From: Malania oleifera
Taxonomy: Eukaryota > Streptophyta > Magnoliopsida > Santalales > Ximeniaceae
DNA length: 64,000 bases
Direction: 5' to 3'
Assembly: GCF_029873635.1 (NCBI RefSeq)
Contig: NC_080420.1
Location: 28,883,032-28,947,031, forward strand
Position 1 is the first letter of the stretch; each line of letters begins with the position of its first letter. Both the position numbers and the translations under genes were made by a program. Under the pieces are notes generated by a model, which ran no database searches, had not been told where the DNA came from, and saw only the letters and a program-made list of their open reading frames with translations. Shown piece after piece: positions 22,205-33,358 of the stretch.

Positions 22205-24464
22205 TGTTAGAATTGGTGTATTCCCAAGAGGGGGGGTGAATTGGAAATTTTAAACTTTTCTCCTAGGTTGAGTTAATAGACAATATAATTTGGTAACCTA
22301 GAGTCTTTCTACACAATTCCAAATGTGCTGATAAAATAAAATACATGAAATTTAAATCATGCACATCATTCACACTATAACATATATGTGCGGTAAATAT
22401 AAAGTGCTGAAAGGTAAATAGACACACGATATGTTATCGGGTTTCGGCCAACTGTGCCTACGTCCTCATCTCTAACTCGCAAGTCCAAGGACTTCACTAA
22501 TAGCTCACTTAAGGGTGGAGCGACACCGATTACAACCAGGTCAATTAGCATAGGGCTGACCTCAACCTTAACCAAGTCAATTAGCGGAACTGACCTCAAC
22601 TTACACGCCTTAACAGGATGACACACCTAACTTTCCTAACCAGGTCTAAGCCAATCTGGGACTATTCTAGGGCTAGTCTCCTTTTTTAGGTCCGTGCCTA
22701 GAAATACAACAAATGTGTATATAATAAAATGGTACAGTGATTGTGCTTTCGTGTAAAGCAGATATGTACCCTAATATGCACAATAACATACGTCACAATA
22801 TGATTCAATATGTAAGCTCAGTGTGGTCTAGATAGTTAAACTCTCAAAGGTATTTTCTATCAGTTTAATGCGTACGTGAAAGTATCAAACGAGCAATCTT
22901 TGTTTCACAATATATTCAGCCAATAAGTTCACACAAAGATGTCAAGTCTTAAGTATTTCAATCAGCAAGATGTTTCAAGCATGCAAGTATCAAATGAAGT
23001 ATATGCTTGGTTTGCAAAAAGATGTGTAATCTTTGTATTCAGCAAAATATATGAGTGAGTGATTAAATATTGCAACAAAGATGTTTCACCTCAAAAACAA
23101 ATATCTCCTTAAATGGTTTTCAAAATAAAAAGTAATAGATATTTATAAATAATTTTGAAAATATTTTGCAATCAAAATACTATACGATCTTCTAAAGATA
23201 TTGCAATGAATGTACAACCTCAGAAGATCAAATGAAAGTCTTCTTAGGACAGACTTATTAACGAAGTTCCCTAAGAGTACTTAGGTTTTGCTCTCAATAA
23301 AATCGTATCAACCAAGCAAAACAAGGAGAGCAAACCTATGGAAACAAATACTCAATCCACTTACAAATGATGTAAACATTAATAGAAGGTAAGTATGAGT
23401 GAATGAAGCTAAAAAATGAGTAGTATAGGCTTTTGGGTTTTCAGAGAATTTTCCCCTAATCAAAGTAGCTAATCCATGTGTAATTTTCACAAATGATCTC
23501 ATATATATAGATATGGGAGGAAATATGACCGTTGGGGACCTATTGGGTATTATTAAGAAAGTTTAATAACATTTAAAACATTTTAACCTTGTTTAAAAAA
23601 TATTTAACCGTGGTAAAAATCAAGGAAACCCGAGAGGTCCGGTCGACCAGAAATGTTTCGGTTGACCAGGGGGATTTTGAACTAAAGGCTCGGTCGACCA
23701 GGAGGGAGCGATTTTTCAAATTTTCGAGGTTCGGTCGATCGGGCCATTTTGAACTGGTTGGTTCTATTGACCAGACTGTTGGGATTTCTCTCGAGGACCC
23801 TCGGTCGACTAGGTAGTTGGAGTACAAACAAGGGTCGGTCAACCAGTTGGTCAAAATGTTGACCCAGGGAGGTTTCGGTCGATCGGGGCTTTTTGAACTG
23901 CCTAGTTTGGTCGACCAGGACCTTGGTCAACAATTGACCCAGGTCCGGTTTGATCGACCAGGCCAAAATGAATTGTATAGGGCGGTCGACCGAAAGTGCA
24001 CTAAGTGTGCATTTCGGTCCCGTCTTGAAACATATAAACCCTATTCAAGTGCCTAATAAACATATGTGAAAATGTGTGTGTCTTAGGGTCATTTATATCC
24101 AAAATTATGACACCAAAAAAGTCCAGTGTCAGTCGACCGAAGTTGACCTTCAGTCGACTGAAGGGAAAACCCTACGGTCTTTCTAAGGTCATTTCTCATT
24201 TACGGTTTGTTTAAGCTTACGAAATAAATCATACATGTGATGTGTGTGGGCTTATTACAAAACAGAGTCCTACTTACTATTACAGACCAATTTTCACAAA
24301 TGAGTTATATTATAATTAAGATCGATAATCGGTCTTCAAACTTAACTTGCTTTGTGCCCATCTTGATCTTAACAATCTTAGTTCCTACACAAAACCTCAA
24401 ACACGCATTAGTTGCAATGAGTATTTGTTATAATCAAAACCGGGCGTGACCAATAAGGTCAACA
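22205..24464. repeat. LTR-like insertion (2.26 kb) in the pararetrovirus
   Basis: It begins TGTTAGAATTGGTGTATTCC and ends AAGGTCAACA (TG...CA). It is flanked by GAATT (22200-22204) and AAATT (24465-24469), a 4/5 target duplication. Pararetroviral protease sequence continues on both sides, so it is an insertion. There is no coding interior. The opening TTCCCAAGAGGGGGGGTGAA is a word common at the start of some plant LTRs. It is best read as a solo LTR; a large non-coding DNA element is the alternative. Confidence 0.65.
23635..24155. repeat. Cluster of GGTCGACC-like palindromes
   Basis: About 13 variants of GGTCGACC (CGGTCGACCAG, CGGTCGATCGG, TGGTCGACCAGG, CAGTCGACTGAAG and others) occur at roughly 25-50-bp spacing within the LTR-like insertion. 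They cause shadow frames rich in VDRP/STR on both strands. Confidence 0.85.
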
Positions 24465-24599
24465 AAATTAATCCTTCTTGAACACAGTTCATATAAGCTC
24501 CTGTGTCTAATAAGGCACAAGCAACTAATACGAATGTTTTGTCAATAACTAATTTGACCTTGGTATACCACTTATGGATGTTTACTTTTGATAAATATC
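24465..24599 (-). pseudogene. Pararetroviral aspartic protease, N-terminal part
   Basis: On the minus strand the sequence gives VLVACALLDTGAYMNCVQEG near 24525-24470: the catalytic DTG of a retroviral-type aspartic protease after a hydrophobic strand. It runs directly into the LTR-like insertion at 24464. One stop separates it from the frame upstream (24600). Confidence 0.75.
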
Positions 24600-25178
24600 C
24601 TAAAAGGCTTCCTTTTTGAAATCAACTTGAAAGTCATTTGTTTCATCGTCTTCTTTCTCACTTTCTAATTTGGGTTTGATTTCTTCTTCCTTATCGTATG
24701 TTAAATCTACTTTAAGTTGTAAACTTTTCATTTCTTCTTTTATTTTATCTGTCTCTTCTTTGGTAGAATTAACTTCTATTTGTAAATCTTGTATTGTAGG
24801 TTGACTTGATTTATTAATCACTAGTTCTTTTGCTTTGTACCGTTCAATAATTTCTCTAATGTTATAATCTTCTTTCACAAATTTTGGTTTTTCCTTTTGC
24901 ATTAATTGATCTTTTAATTTGGTTAAATATTTATTTTTAGCTATTGGGTCTTCAACATGTTCTAACATTTCTAACATTATTTTACTTTCTTTTGAAATGA
25001 CATTTAAAGATTTTGAGCACTCATTACAAAAACAAAATCTTACATCTTCTTTACAAGATTCATTATTTGATGATGATTTAGAACTTTTTTGTTGAATAAT
25101 CGAATGAACTTTCTTGTAATTCATTAATGAATTCTTCTGATTCAGAAGACATTTATGATTCGTATGATTCAGATTCAC
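24600..25178 (-). pseudogene. Pararetroviral frame upstream of protease
   Basis: This 192-residue frame is Lys/Glu-rich. It contains FCFCNECSKSLNV (Cys cluster) and then a predicted coiled coil (IQDLQIEVNSTKEETDKIKE and onward). It lies between where the capsid/zinc-knuckle region and the protease are expected. It could be the capsid tail or a separate spacer domain; no specific family is recognised. Confidence 0.5.
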
Positions 25179-25347
25179 TATTTACTACTAATGAAAGCAT
25201 TTGTCTTTTGAGCTTATTACTACAATTTAATTAACTTCTTTCTTGTTTAACTCTACATTCCGTTCTATAATTGTAGTAACCTGGATAATTATAGAAATTA
25301 AATGATAAAGAAAGGAGAGAGAAAAAGGAAATTTCAAAGGAGACTCA

Positions 25348-25530
25348 TCAGGGTTTCGTCGACGAACAGTCTTCTTGGACTTGTTGACGTGGACATGTGT
25401 CTTGTAGATGAGAACTTACCGAGAGAGCTGATTTCAGGGCTTGAAACTCATCAACAAGGGTTAGGTGTTCGTCGACGAACCTCCTTCTTGGATTCGTCGA
25501 TGAGGTGTTGTGGCTCGTCGACGGGGTCAC
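25348..25530. repeat. TCGTCGACGA palindrome cluster in LTR
   Basis: Four or more variants (TCGTCGACGAAC at about 25357 and 25470, TTCGTCGATGAGG, CTCGTCGACGGGG) occur in the U3-like part. Related words appear in the neighbouring LTR at 29385-29425. Confidence 0.75.
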
Positions 25531-25605
25531 GTGGCAAGAGGTCTATAAATAGTTGAAAACGACGTTAGGCCACGTGGCAAGAGGTCTATAAATAGTTGAA
25601 AACGA
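25528..25605 (+). promoter_or_regulatory. Duplicated LTR promoter: CACGTG plus TATA box, twice
   Basis: A 35-bp unit, CACGTGGCAAGAGGTC followed by TATAAATAGTTGAAAACGA, occurs at 25528-25562 and 25571-25605 (period 43). Each unit pairs a G-box with a TATA box 16 bp downstream. A CT-rich leader follows, so this is the likely core promoter of the LTR. Confidence 0.7.
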
Positions 25606-28552
25606 TGCTTCAGCGAGAAAGTTCATTTTTTCTCTCTCTTGCTCAATTTCTTTCCCTTTCACTCTAGATTTCTCGCCTCGTCACTCCCCGGTTCGATGAT
25701 TAGAAGCCGCCATGTCGATCTTGGGGAGTTTCTCTACAAGTCTACTGGAACAATTTGTTGATTGGGGCAACTTTGACACCATCCCAAAATCAGGGTAAGT
25801 AGATTATTTGGGTATTTTCAGTTTTCTCAGACTTATTTGAGTTTAGATTTTGAGTTATATGAGAATATATTGGAGTTTTGTAAAATAAAACTAAGGTGTT
25901 ATATTTTTAGGGTTGGGGTATTTTGGGACCCTGTAGTCATGGGTTGAGGACCCGAACGGATATCTTTCCAGGAATCCAGGTATATTATAACTTAGGAAAT
26001 TATGAGTAGGCAGGTTCAGGAAATATGAGTATGATAATTTTCCGGGAAAATTCAGTGTTTTACTAGGGAATATGTTTATATGCATTATTGCAGGATGTTG
26101 GGGATAGTACACCGTGAGCGTGAGAATAGAGCTAGAGGCGAGTCTCCTAGCTAATTAGGTAAGGGAAATATGCTATGCCAGATAAGTTAGAAGTTTTACT
26201 AGTAAAGATAGTATAAGATTATGGGTGTTTTCAGAATAAATATTATACAGTTATGCAAATTATATTTAATGAGTTATTAACTGTTGTATGGCATGAGTAA
26301 TATGAGTACAATATTGAATTTAAACAAATGTTACAGAATCATGAATGGGTATACAATTTTATAGAATTAAGATATACAAGATATACAGTTATTTACAGAG
26401 CAGATTATACAGTAGTTATTTCAAAGCTATGACTAGCTAGTATTTTACATAATTATGTATTTAACAAAGTTCAATAGAAAGTATAGTATATAGTTTTACA
26501 GTGAGCATGTTATATACAATTTATAGAAATCAGCTATATAGTTTTCAGAATACCATGATATATAGATCTTAGAGCCATAACAAACAGACATACAGTTATA
26601 CAGATTAGTTATTACAGTATATATTCAGAATAGACAGTACAACTTATACAGAATAATTATTCTAGTGTCATGGCTATTACAGCAGAAACAAAATCATGAT
26701 GAACAGTAAAATACATGTATATATCAGAGTATTATATATATAGTATTAGACCCTAATGGACCATTACATATTAGATACAGAGTACGGTACCGTAGCTATA
26801 CAGTGGAGAAAGTGCAACCACACACCTCGGATAGAGTGTGACAATTTATGGTCGATTGTGCCATTGGAAAGATTGCAGACTCCTTGGTAATTTGATCCAG
26901 GTGGAGGGGAGCGATTGCAGTGCTCCCTAGACAGACCCAGGTTAAGGGGCCAATCGTACCAAAGTGAAGTTTCAGTTGACTTATTCTGGAGAGCCGACCA
27001 GGATCAAGTCTCACCTACGGGCCACACAACCCTGTTATGAGGGGATTTGAATCATGACATATAGTTATCCATCCAGGGAAGTTTCACAACTACTATATAC
27101 GTACAGAAATCAGTAGAAATATTTATAGTTATTAAAAATATGTTCAAATAGGAAAGGTTAGCAGCATATGTATTTTAAAAAACACAGGTGTGAGTTATAC
27201 ATTTATGGAGTAGGCTTAATCATACTTACTACCTAGTTTGACTTAGCTGTAGTCGGCCAGCTATAAGTTAGGTCCAGCCTACGAGCCGTACAACCTGTCA
27301 TCGGGGGAAGCATGTCGTAGTAGTATATGACAGCGTGACGATGCTAATTCAGCAATCCAGGTTGTATCTTCTAAGCATATGTGGGCATATTTATTATAGA
27401 ATAAGCTATATCGAGTCAGCAGTATGTTATTTAGAAATTATGTATTTTCAGGTATACAATTTGGTACAGTTTTTTAAATGCTAGTTAAATGTAATTAAAT
27501 GTTATCAGATATATGTTTACACGAAATCTCATGCTAGCCACACACTGATAATAATATGATCTGTCTTATTGAGAGGTGTCTCCCCCTTTTATACAAATAA
27601 TGTATTAAGTCCTTTGAGGGATCGAGTCTAGCGTACCGTCGGGCTGGTGATAGACAGTTGTTAGATATTGTAAGAGCTAGTGAGGCATAGATAGCAGTTT
27701 TTATGTTTTTTGGAGTTTGTAATATTATGATATGAATTTTGTATATAGTTGGGAATAGTTAGAAACTTTGGTATGTGTTTGATGTATTATAATTTTTTTC
27801 AGTTGTGTATGTATATGATGATTTGGATGGAACACCCGTTTTCCCTTGTTAGGGTGGGTTGTATTTATTTATGGTATCATAGAAATGTGTATGTTATGCT
27901 TTAGTAGCACTCCGGGCCCGAGTAGAGGGTGGGGGCGTTACAGTTTTAGTGTAAGCAAATATATCCATCAGTTTATATTTAAAAGAAAAGACATTTGTAA
28001 ATTGTACTCACACCTATATATATTTGAAAATGCATATTTTCCTTCAGTTAACTTGGCTCAACAGTAGCCCCATTTACATAAATATACAATTATGCATAGA
28101 AAACCTCTTATTCTAGACTAACGACATGTTTAACCCCCATGACGGGTTGTGCGGTCTAGAGACTGGACTTAACCTTGACTGGTCTACCACCAAGTTAAGT
28201 CAAAGTAACTCATCTGTAAGTCCGATTTGCCTACCGCAACCTAGTCCAGACTCTAGGAGGGTACACAACCCTTCTTTGGTCAAATCAACTATCTCAAGGC
28301 CTACACTTCCACAGTGGTGTGGTTGCACTAATTTTCGCACTAGCTATGATACCAAGCATCCACTGGTCCATTAAGGTTCATAGAACATACATTGCAATTT
28401 ACATAATAAAATAGATAATATGATCATAATTCTCAACACATAGTTCGCAGTAATCCCTCCCTATCGTTTTCAACAATAAATTTATCAACAATCGCGTGAT
28501 CAGTATATCACCGTGAAATTCACAATCTCTGCATTATTCTCATCATTTCAAG

Positions 28553-28624
28553 AACTCAGTATAAAACCACAACTCAGTATAAAACCACAACTTAGTATAA
28601 AATCACAACTCAGTATAAAACCAC
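28553..28624. repeat. Tandem repeat, 18-bp unit x4
   Basis: The unit AACTCAGTATAAAACCAC is repeated four times; the third copy has two changes. Confidence 0.93.
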
Positions 28625-29153
28625 ATTTTTCGCCATATAATACCATAAAAATTTCCGCAGGTTTAATTATGCAATAAAGCAAGCCATTCTCATGCCACAC
28701 TTATTTGAGTGTTAAATCGTAATATAATCGGTATAATTTATTGAAAATAAAGGTATGATCACCTCCTCAGTTTCAATTCAACTCAAACTATATGTTTTAC
28801 AAGAAAAAGGAGATGATCACCTTACTCACTTTAATTTTCCCCAAATACATGTATAATACCAAAACGTTCACATACTCAAGTTCCAATGGTTCAATTATCA
28901 AAATAAACTGACATAATCTATTCCCCTTACCTAATACTGAAGATAGGCCTACCACGTTCCCGAAACTGAGCATGAAGCGCTTGGAAGATGGAACCCCAAC
29001 TTTCCTTAAACCTTGTTGAGGAGAGAGAGAGCTAGCAAGCCGAGAGAAGAGAGGGAAACAATCGGAGAGCAAAAGAGAGACCTGGGAGAGCTTAGGAAAG
29101 AGAAAGACACAAGAGAGTGAGATTGGAAAGAGAGAGAGAGCCCAAAACCCTAA

Positions 29154-29172
29154 TTTGAGAGAGAGAGAGGGA

Positions 29173-29234
<62 letters not shown>
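29154..29234. repeat. (GA)n microsatellite
   Basis: About 80 bp of GA units with two GGGA interruptions, inside the LTR-type block; on the minus strand it forms a CT leader. Confidence 0.93.
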
Positions 29235-29235
<1 letters not shown>

Positions 29236-29455
29236 ATAATAATAAAAGAAATAAGCTTCCTTGAACTTAAAGACTCTCAGCCCACACAAAGCTGTCAATG
29301 ATTTTCCTGAAACCATCGATGGTTTGGTCTCATACCAAACCAATTCTTTCGTGTTCTTACATATAGACTCTCGGTTGTCTGAAAATCGTCGACGGTTTCC
29401 ATGAGCTTCGTAAAATCGTCGACGGTTTGGTCCAATGCTAAACTAGGTTCTTACA

Positions 29456-29860
29456 CATGCGACATTAGTTCCCAAATATGAGTAATCATTTTCTCAAATC
29501 TTATTATTTACCTCGAAGGCATGTAGCATTAGTTCCCAATTTCGAGTAGTCTTTTTCTCAGATCCGAATGGTCTATTTACCTTGGAGGCACGTGGCATAG
29601 TCCCTAAATTCAAGGTATTGATCTCTTTGTGGACTAGGAACACTTACACCTTACTCCGTAAGTTTGTTGAATTAACCTAGATTCTATTCAAAAAAGATAA
29701 TTCCACCTTTGTAAATCCACGCATTCTCTCATACCAGTTTTTGCTATATAAAGTCCGACCCAAAACTTGTGTCTTCTATCTTTGTTGATTTGTTACTATA
29801 GGATGCCAAGAGGAAGGTTTTCTTGTTATCCTAAGTGACAAATCTATAAAGAGGGGCAGC
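29456..29860 (+). mobile_element. 3' interior remnant of an LTR element, with polypurine tract
   Basis: This contains three degenerate copies of a unit of about 65 bp (CATTAGTTCCCAA...GAGTA...TTTACCT(C/T)GAAGGCA) at about 29460-29625, then TATATAAAGTC. It ends AAAGAGGGGCAGC, a polypurine tract abutting the LTR start at 29861. No coding domain remains. Confidence 0.6.
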
Positions 29861-30959
29861 TGTAGACATCTCATTTTGTTTGGGGCATTATATAGCAAAT
29901 CCCAGAATAATTGGTTTTAGTTTTGATGCCCTCTAAGGTTTTCACCTAAGCATAATCTCTCATGTATATAGTAAATTATTTTGTAATATTCATTAGTACA
30001 ATAAAAAATCAAGGAAAAATATAATATGACAAATACATGAAATTGAAGAAAAAATAAAAAATACAAATAAAATAACTCCATATTAGTGGACTAATCTCCC
30101 AATAGAGGCACCTGCACGTACATCAAAAGGGAGAAATTTCAATTAGCAAGAGGTTAATTCGTAAATGTAAATAAACTAGAAAAATCAAGAAATTTATAAA
30201 AATTGGAAAATAAATAGTAATAAAATCAAAAAAATAAAACAAAATTTTAAGTCATTTTTTACTCAAGGACCAAAAAGATGAAAAAAATAATATAAAATAC
30301 ATAAAATTTGATAAAATTTCATAAAAATTCTCTAAAATTGCACAAAAATTTTGAAAAAAACTTGGATTTTTTAAAAATTTTGGAATTTTTAAAAATTTTG
30401 GAATTTTTTGAAGACCATTTTTACTTGAATTTAGTACATTTGCATGATCATTTTATATGTTTAATATTTGTATATATCATGTTTTGTGTGAGTGTGCATG
30501 TGTGCATCTTGATGATAAAACAAAAGGTAAAAAAGTGTTTTAGACCTCACGTATATTAGTTCTAAACGAGGTTTATCAAATAAGATATTTCATTAGATAT
30601 TCTTAAATTGCACTTAATTTTGCATTTTTTCTTAAAATTTTAATGTTTATTGGATTGTTTATGAGTTAATTAAGGGTTATTTGATTCAATTTGAGTTAAT
30701 TCATGGTTACTTAGATACCGTTCGTAGAATAAGTGTGTAGGGAGTGCTAATACCTTCCTCTAACTTAACCCAACTTTGGTAAAAGCAGACCAAGACTGCT
30801 GGTTCTTTGGCATTAGATTAGTTTAGAGGCTAATCATCGAGTAATAGTTAGGTGAACTAACTGTACCTAGAAAAATAATAGGTTGGTGGTGACTCCATTG
30901 AACAATTAATAATTATGACCCTTCACCATTCCAGACCTTTTATCCAAAATGTTGTGACA
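29861..30959 (+). repeat. 3' LTR (1.1 kb)
   Basis: Starts TGTAGACATCTCATTTTG directly after the polypurine tract and ends AATGTTGTGACA. The last 260 bp match 16021-16375 inverted. The corresponding 5' LTR is not present in the window. No primer binding site follows, consistent with a 3' LTR. Confidence 0.65.
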
Positions 30960-32339
30960 CCCTATAATCAGTTTTTTCCTTCCAAAATGCTCCTTACTGG
31001 ATGGAGAAAAAGAAAAAGAAAATGAAGTTTAAGAGGTAGCAAGGTGCGTTAGATCATGGATTTCCTATGTAGTTATGGTTGTCATTTACCATTTTAATTA
31101 TGCCAATCATCTCTCCTTCTTATTTTTGGGCCAAAAACTTTTTTTTTTTTTTTTTTTCTAGAAGATAAGTAATCAAGTCAAAAGTCCTCAAAACTTGAAG
31201 AATACAAATGGGAAGAAGAGTAAGAATAAGAATAAAAAAAAAAAAAATAGAGGCGACCTTCCTCTCCAAAACAAGCTATGGTTGATGCAAGTATTCACTT
31301 GCTTGTTCTTGATGGGAAATGTATTGAAAAGAGCATGAGATGGTTTGTGGTAGTCATGCATGTGAAACCTTTGGTCTTGTCATTGAAAACAAAATAACCT
31401 TGAGATTGGGCAGAATAATGAACATCAAAATAATATTTGAACATTATTAGCGATAAATTTTTTTTGAAGTTCACAATGACGAAATTTAATTAAAATTTTT
31501 GTAATTGCCAATGAAGTTTAGCCTCTTAAGAAGAGTGCTAATAGGGATGCACATGTCTTTCACAAAAAAGACCGAAGTTCTAGAAAATGTAAAGAATGTG
31601 AATAATAAAAAATGATGGGAAAGAAGATTAATAAATTTGCTATAAGTGGCCTAAATGATCTTATGAGATGAGGTCATTTTTATTATAAATTTCAAGTACA
31701 TTTACGATGACCTCAAGTAATTTATATTAATTGACTTATTACATTTTCTTATCTATACTTTAGGTATAAAATATATGGTAAAAAAGCAATTGAAAAATTA
31801 AACTTACACAAATTGCAAAAAATTATATAACTTCTACTCATACCTAATTTACCACCATAAAAAAAGAGACAATTTTCAATAATTTTTTTTTGTACTTATA
31901 ATACTTCAATATTTTTCTATTTTAATGGCTTCATATTTAAACAAAAATTCAAATCATAAATAAAATTCATAATTAATATAAAAATTTCAAATAATGTATA
32001 ATTTCAAAAGACACTTACCTCTCCTCTGACTCAGCAAAAAAATAAAATGTCTCAGATATCTTATAGATCCCTCTGACATTTAATTTTTGGAATACCTATA
32101 CACATAAAAAAGTATTTTTTTTATCAAATATAAGGAAAATTTAGTGTAATTTGACAAATTTTAGGAGAAATTTATAAAAAATTTGGAATTTTAGAAAAAA
32201 TATTTAAAATTTTTAAGCATTAAAAGAATTTTGTATCTTTTTCCTATATTTAATAATTATTCCTTACATGACAATTATGACACCACCCATTTTTTCTTAT
32301 TATATATATTTCCTAAATATTCCTTCGCCAACGAATTGA
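30960..32339. other. AT-rich intergenic DNA, nothing recognised
   Basis: Poly(T) at 31136-31157 and poly(A) at about 31235-31247, otherwise AT-rich with no coding frame or repeat boundary. Confidence 0.5.
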
Positions 32340-33031
32340 GATTTATTTCTTCCTAATCAAAACCCGCACTCTCTCTTTTTGGACGGGAACACGGCCCCGG
32401 CTCAGAAAGCGGATGGCCGGCGCCGGCGGCATCTGTGCTTGGTATATTCTAATCCAGATTGGCTTTAGGTGGGTCCGACCAGACTTAACTCATTACTCAC
32501 CTCAAACAGCCCATGAGTTTCGCAAAATTTACCGTCCAACCACCGGTCTTCCCTCTGGTGCAAAGGGTATTACCGTCTCTTTGAGCCTCAAACGCACGAC
32601 GCCAACGTTTGAAAGTGATAAATTGGAATTACTAAAATACCCTTAAAAATCCAAAAGGAGAGGGCAGTATGGTAAAACAAACACGATTCGTCCCCGCAAA
32701 ATAAAGAGAGAGAGGGGAGTCCGCCTCGCAAAGGCTGCATTCAAAATCAAAACGCGAAAAGGAAAACATACTTTTGTTTTCTCTTTGGTCCAAAAGTGCT
32801 TCGTTTGTTTTCGGATTCGACGGCCCGACTCGGCAAGAAACCCGGATCTGATTGACGCCATTGCGGTACGGAATTGCGAGATTAGGGTTTCCAGCGGTTC
32901 TAGGTTTTGAAGAAGACTCCTCCTTTCGAAAATACTCTCGCTTGGGTTTCTCAATCCCTGGTTTTTGGTTGGTTTTTCTTGTAGTGTTCGTTTGCTTCCG
33001 AGATTTGCGGTCTGGAGGGGTAGAATTGGTG
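32340..33031 (+). promoter_or_regulatory. CRWN1 promoter and 5' UTR
   Basis: Base composition shifts here from AT-rich repeat DNA to GC-richer, CpG-containing sequence (GGCCGGCGCCGGCGGC at 32413-32429) and stays so into exon 1. A purine-rich AAATAAAGAGAGAGAG lies at about 32699. Frames on both strands are short and not conserved-looking, so this is read as promoter and leader. The exact transcription start is not visible. Confidence 0.5.
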
Positions 33032-33358
33032 ATGTTCACACCGCAGAGGCAGGTATGGCCGGCGTTGTCACTTACGCCGAGGACTGAAGCGGCGAAGAGC
33101 GGTGTTTCGAACCCCAGAGTTGGCAGAGGCCGCGATGAGAGCCCTGGCAAGGGGAAATCTGTGGCATTCCTTGATGGGCCACCGCCGCCGTTAGGCTCGT
33201 TGAGTGGGAATGGCGGCGACGTTGGGCTGGAGGGGCTTGATGCGGGTGATGTGGAGGATTGGAGGAGGTTTAAGGAAGTAGGATTGTTGGACGAAACGAC
33301 CATGGAGAGGAAGGATCGGGAAGCGCTCGTCGAGAAAGTTTCAAAGTTACAAAGCGAG
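33032..33358 (+). CDS. CRWN1: CRWN1 exon 1
   Basis: 109 codons, residues 1-109, ending KLQSE in phase 0 before GTTAGG. It holds the conserved head motif, a Gly/Pro-rich variable stretch, then [20 protein letters not shown], which starts the coiled coil. Confidence 0.95.

Larger units (their letters stand above)
19120..25271 (-). mobile_element. Endogenous pararetrovirus (Caulimoviridae-like), decayed
   Basis: On the minus strand the order is a coiled-coil/Cys-containing frame (25178-24600), an aspartic protease with DTG (about 24500), reverse transcriptase (21588-21000) and RNase H (to 20354). Further short frames run to 19399. There is no integrase and no flanking LTR pair, and RNase H is followed by unrelated frames. 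This order marks a plant pararetrovirus rather than a gypsy element. A 2.26-kb LTR-like sequence (22205-24464) splits the protease. Multiple stops and frameshifts make it non-functional. The right end is cut by an LTR block at 25272, so movement and capsid regions are absent or incomplete. Genus is not assignable from inspection. Confidence 0.78.
25272..27942 (+). repeat. LTR-type block (2.67 kb), solo or truncated
   Basis: Opens TGTAGTAACCTGG and closes GGGGCGTTACA, matching the ends of the solo LTR at 13750-15845. On the plus strand two TATAAATA boxes (25544, 25587) precede a CT-rich leader, which sets orientation. There are no coding domains and no matching flanking 5-bp repeat (ATAAT left, GTTTT right), so it may be the remnant of a larger, recombined element. 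It truncates the pararetrovirus at 25271. Confidence 0.6.
27950..29455 (-). repeat. LTR-type block, opposite orientation
   Basis: The ends are TGTAAGCAAATA (left) and GGTTCTTACA (right). On the minus strand it begins TGTAAGAACC with TCGTCGACGG-type words, then a (CT)n leader. The internal GTGGTTGCAC region (28316-28330) matches the inverse of 26807-26825 in the neighbouring LTR, so the two blocks are related and lie tail to tail. No target duplication was found. Confidence 0.5.

Noticed and set aside
23573..24056. Overlapping frames with repeated VDRP/STRP
   Set aside because: Produced by the GGTCGACC word cluster in a non-coding LTR-like insert.
28553..28624. Possible CRISPR-like array of 18-bp repeats
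   Set aside because: Units are directly abutting with no spacers and the genome is a plant.
32852..33031. Upstream in-frame ATG that would add 60 residues to CRWN1
   Set aside because: The extension ([11 protein letters not shown]...) is not family-like, while MFTPQR at 33032 is the conserved start.
32632..33303. 223-codon minus-strand frame over the CRWN1 promoter and exon 1
   Set aside because: Overlaps the conserved exon on the opposite strand, is Pro/Ser/Asn-rich from GC-rich coding sequence, and has no recognisable domain.
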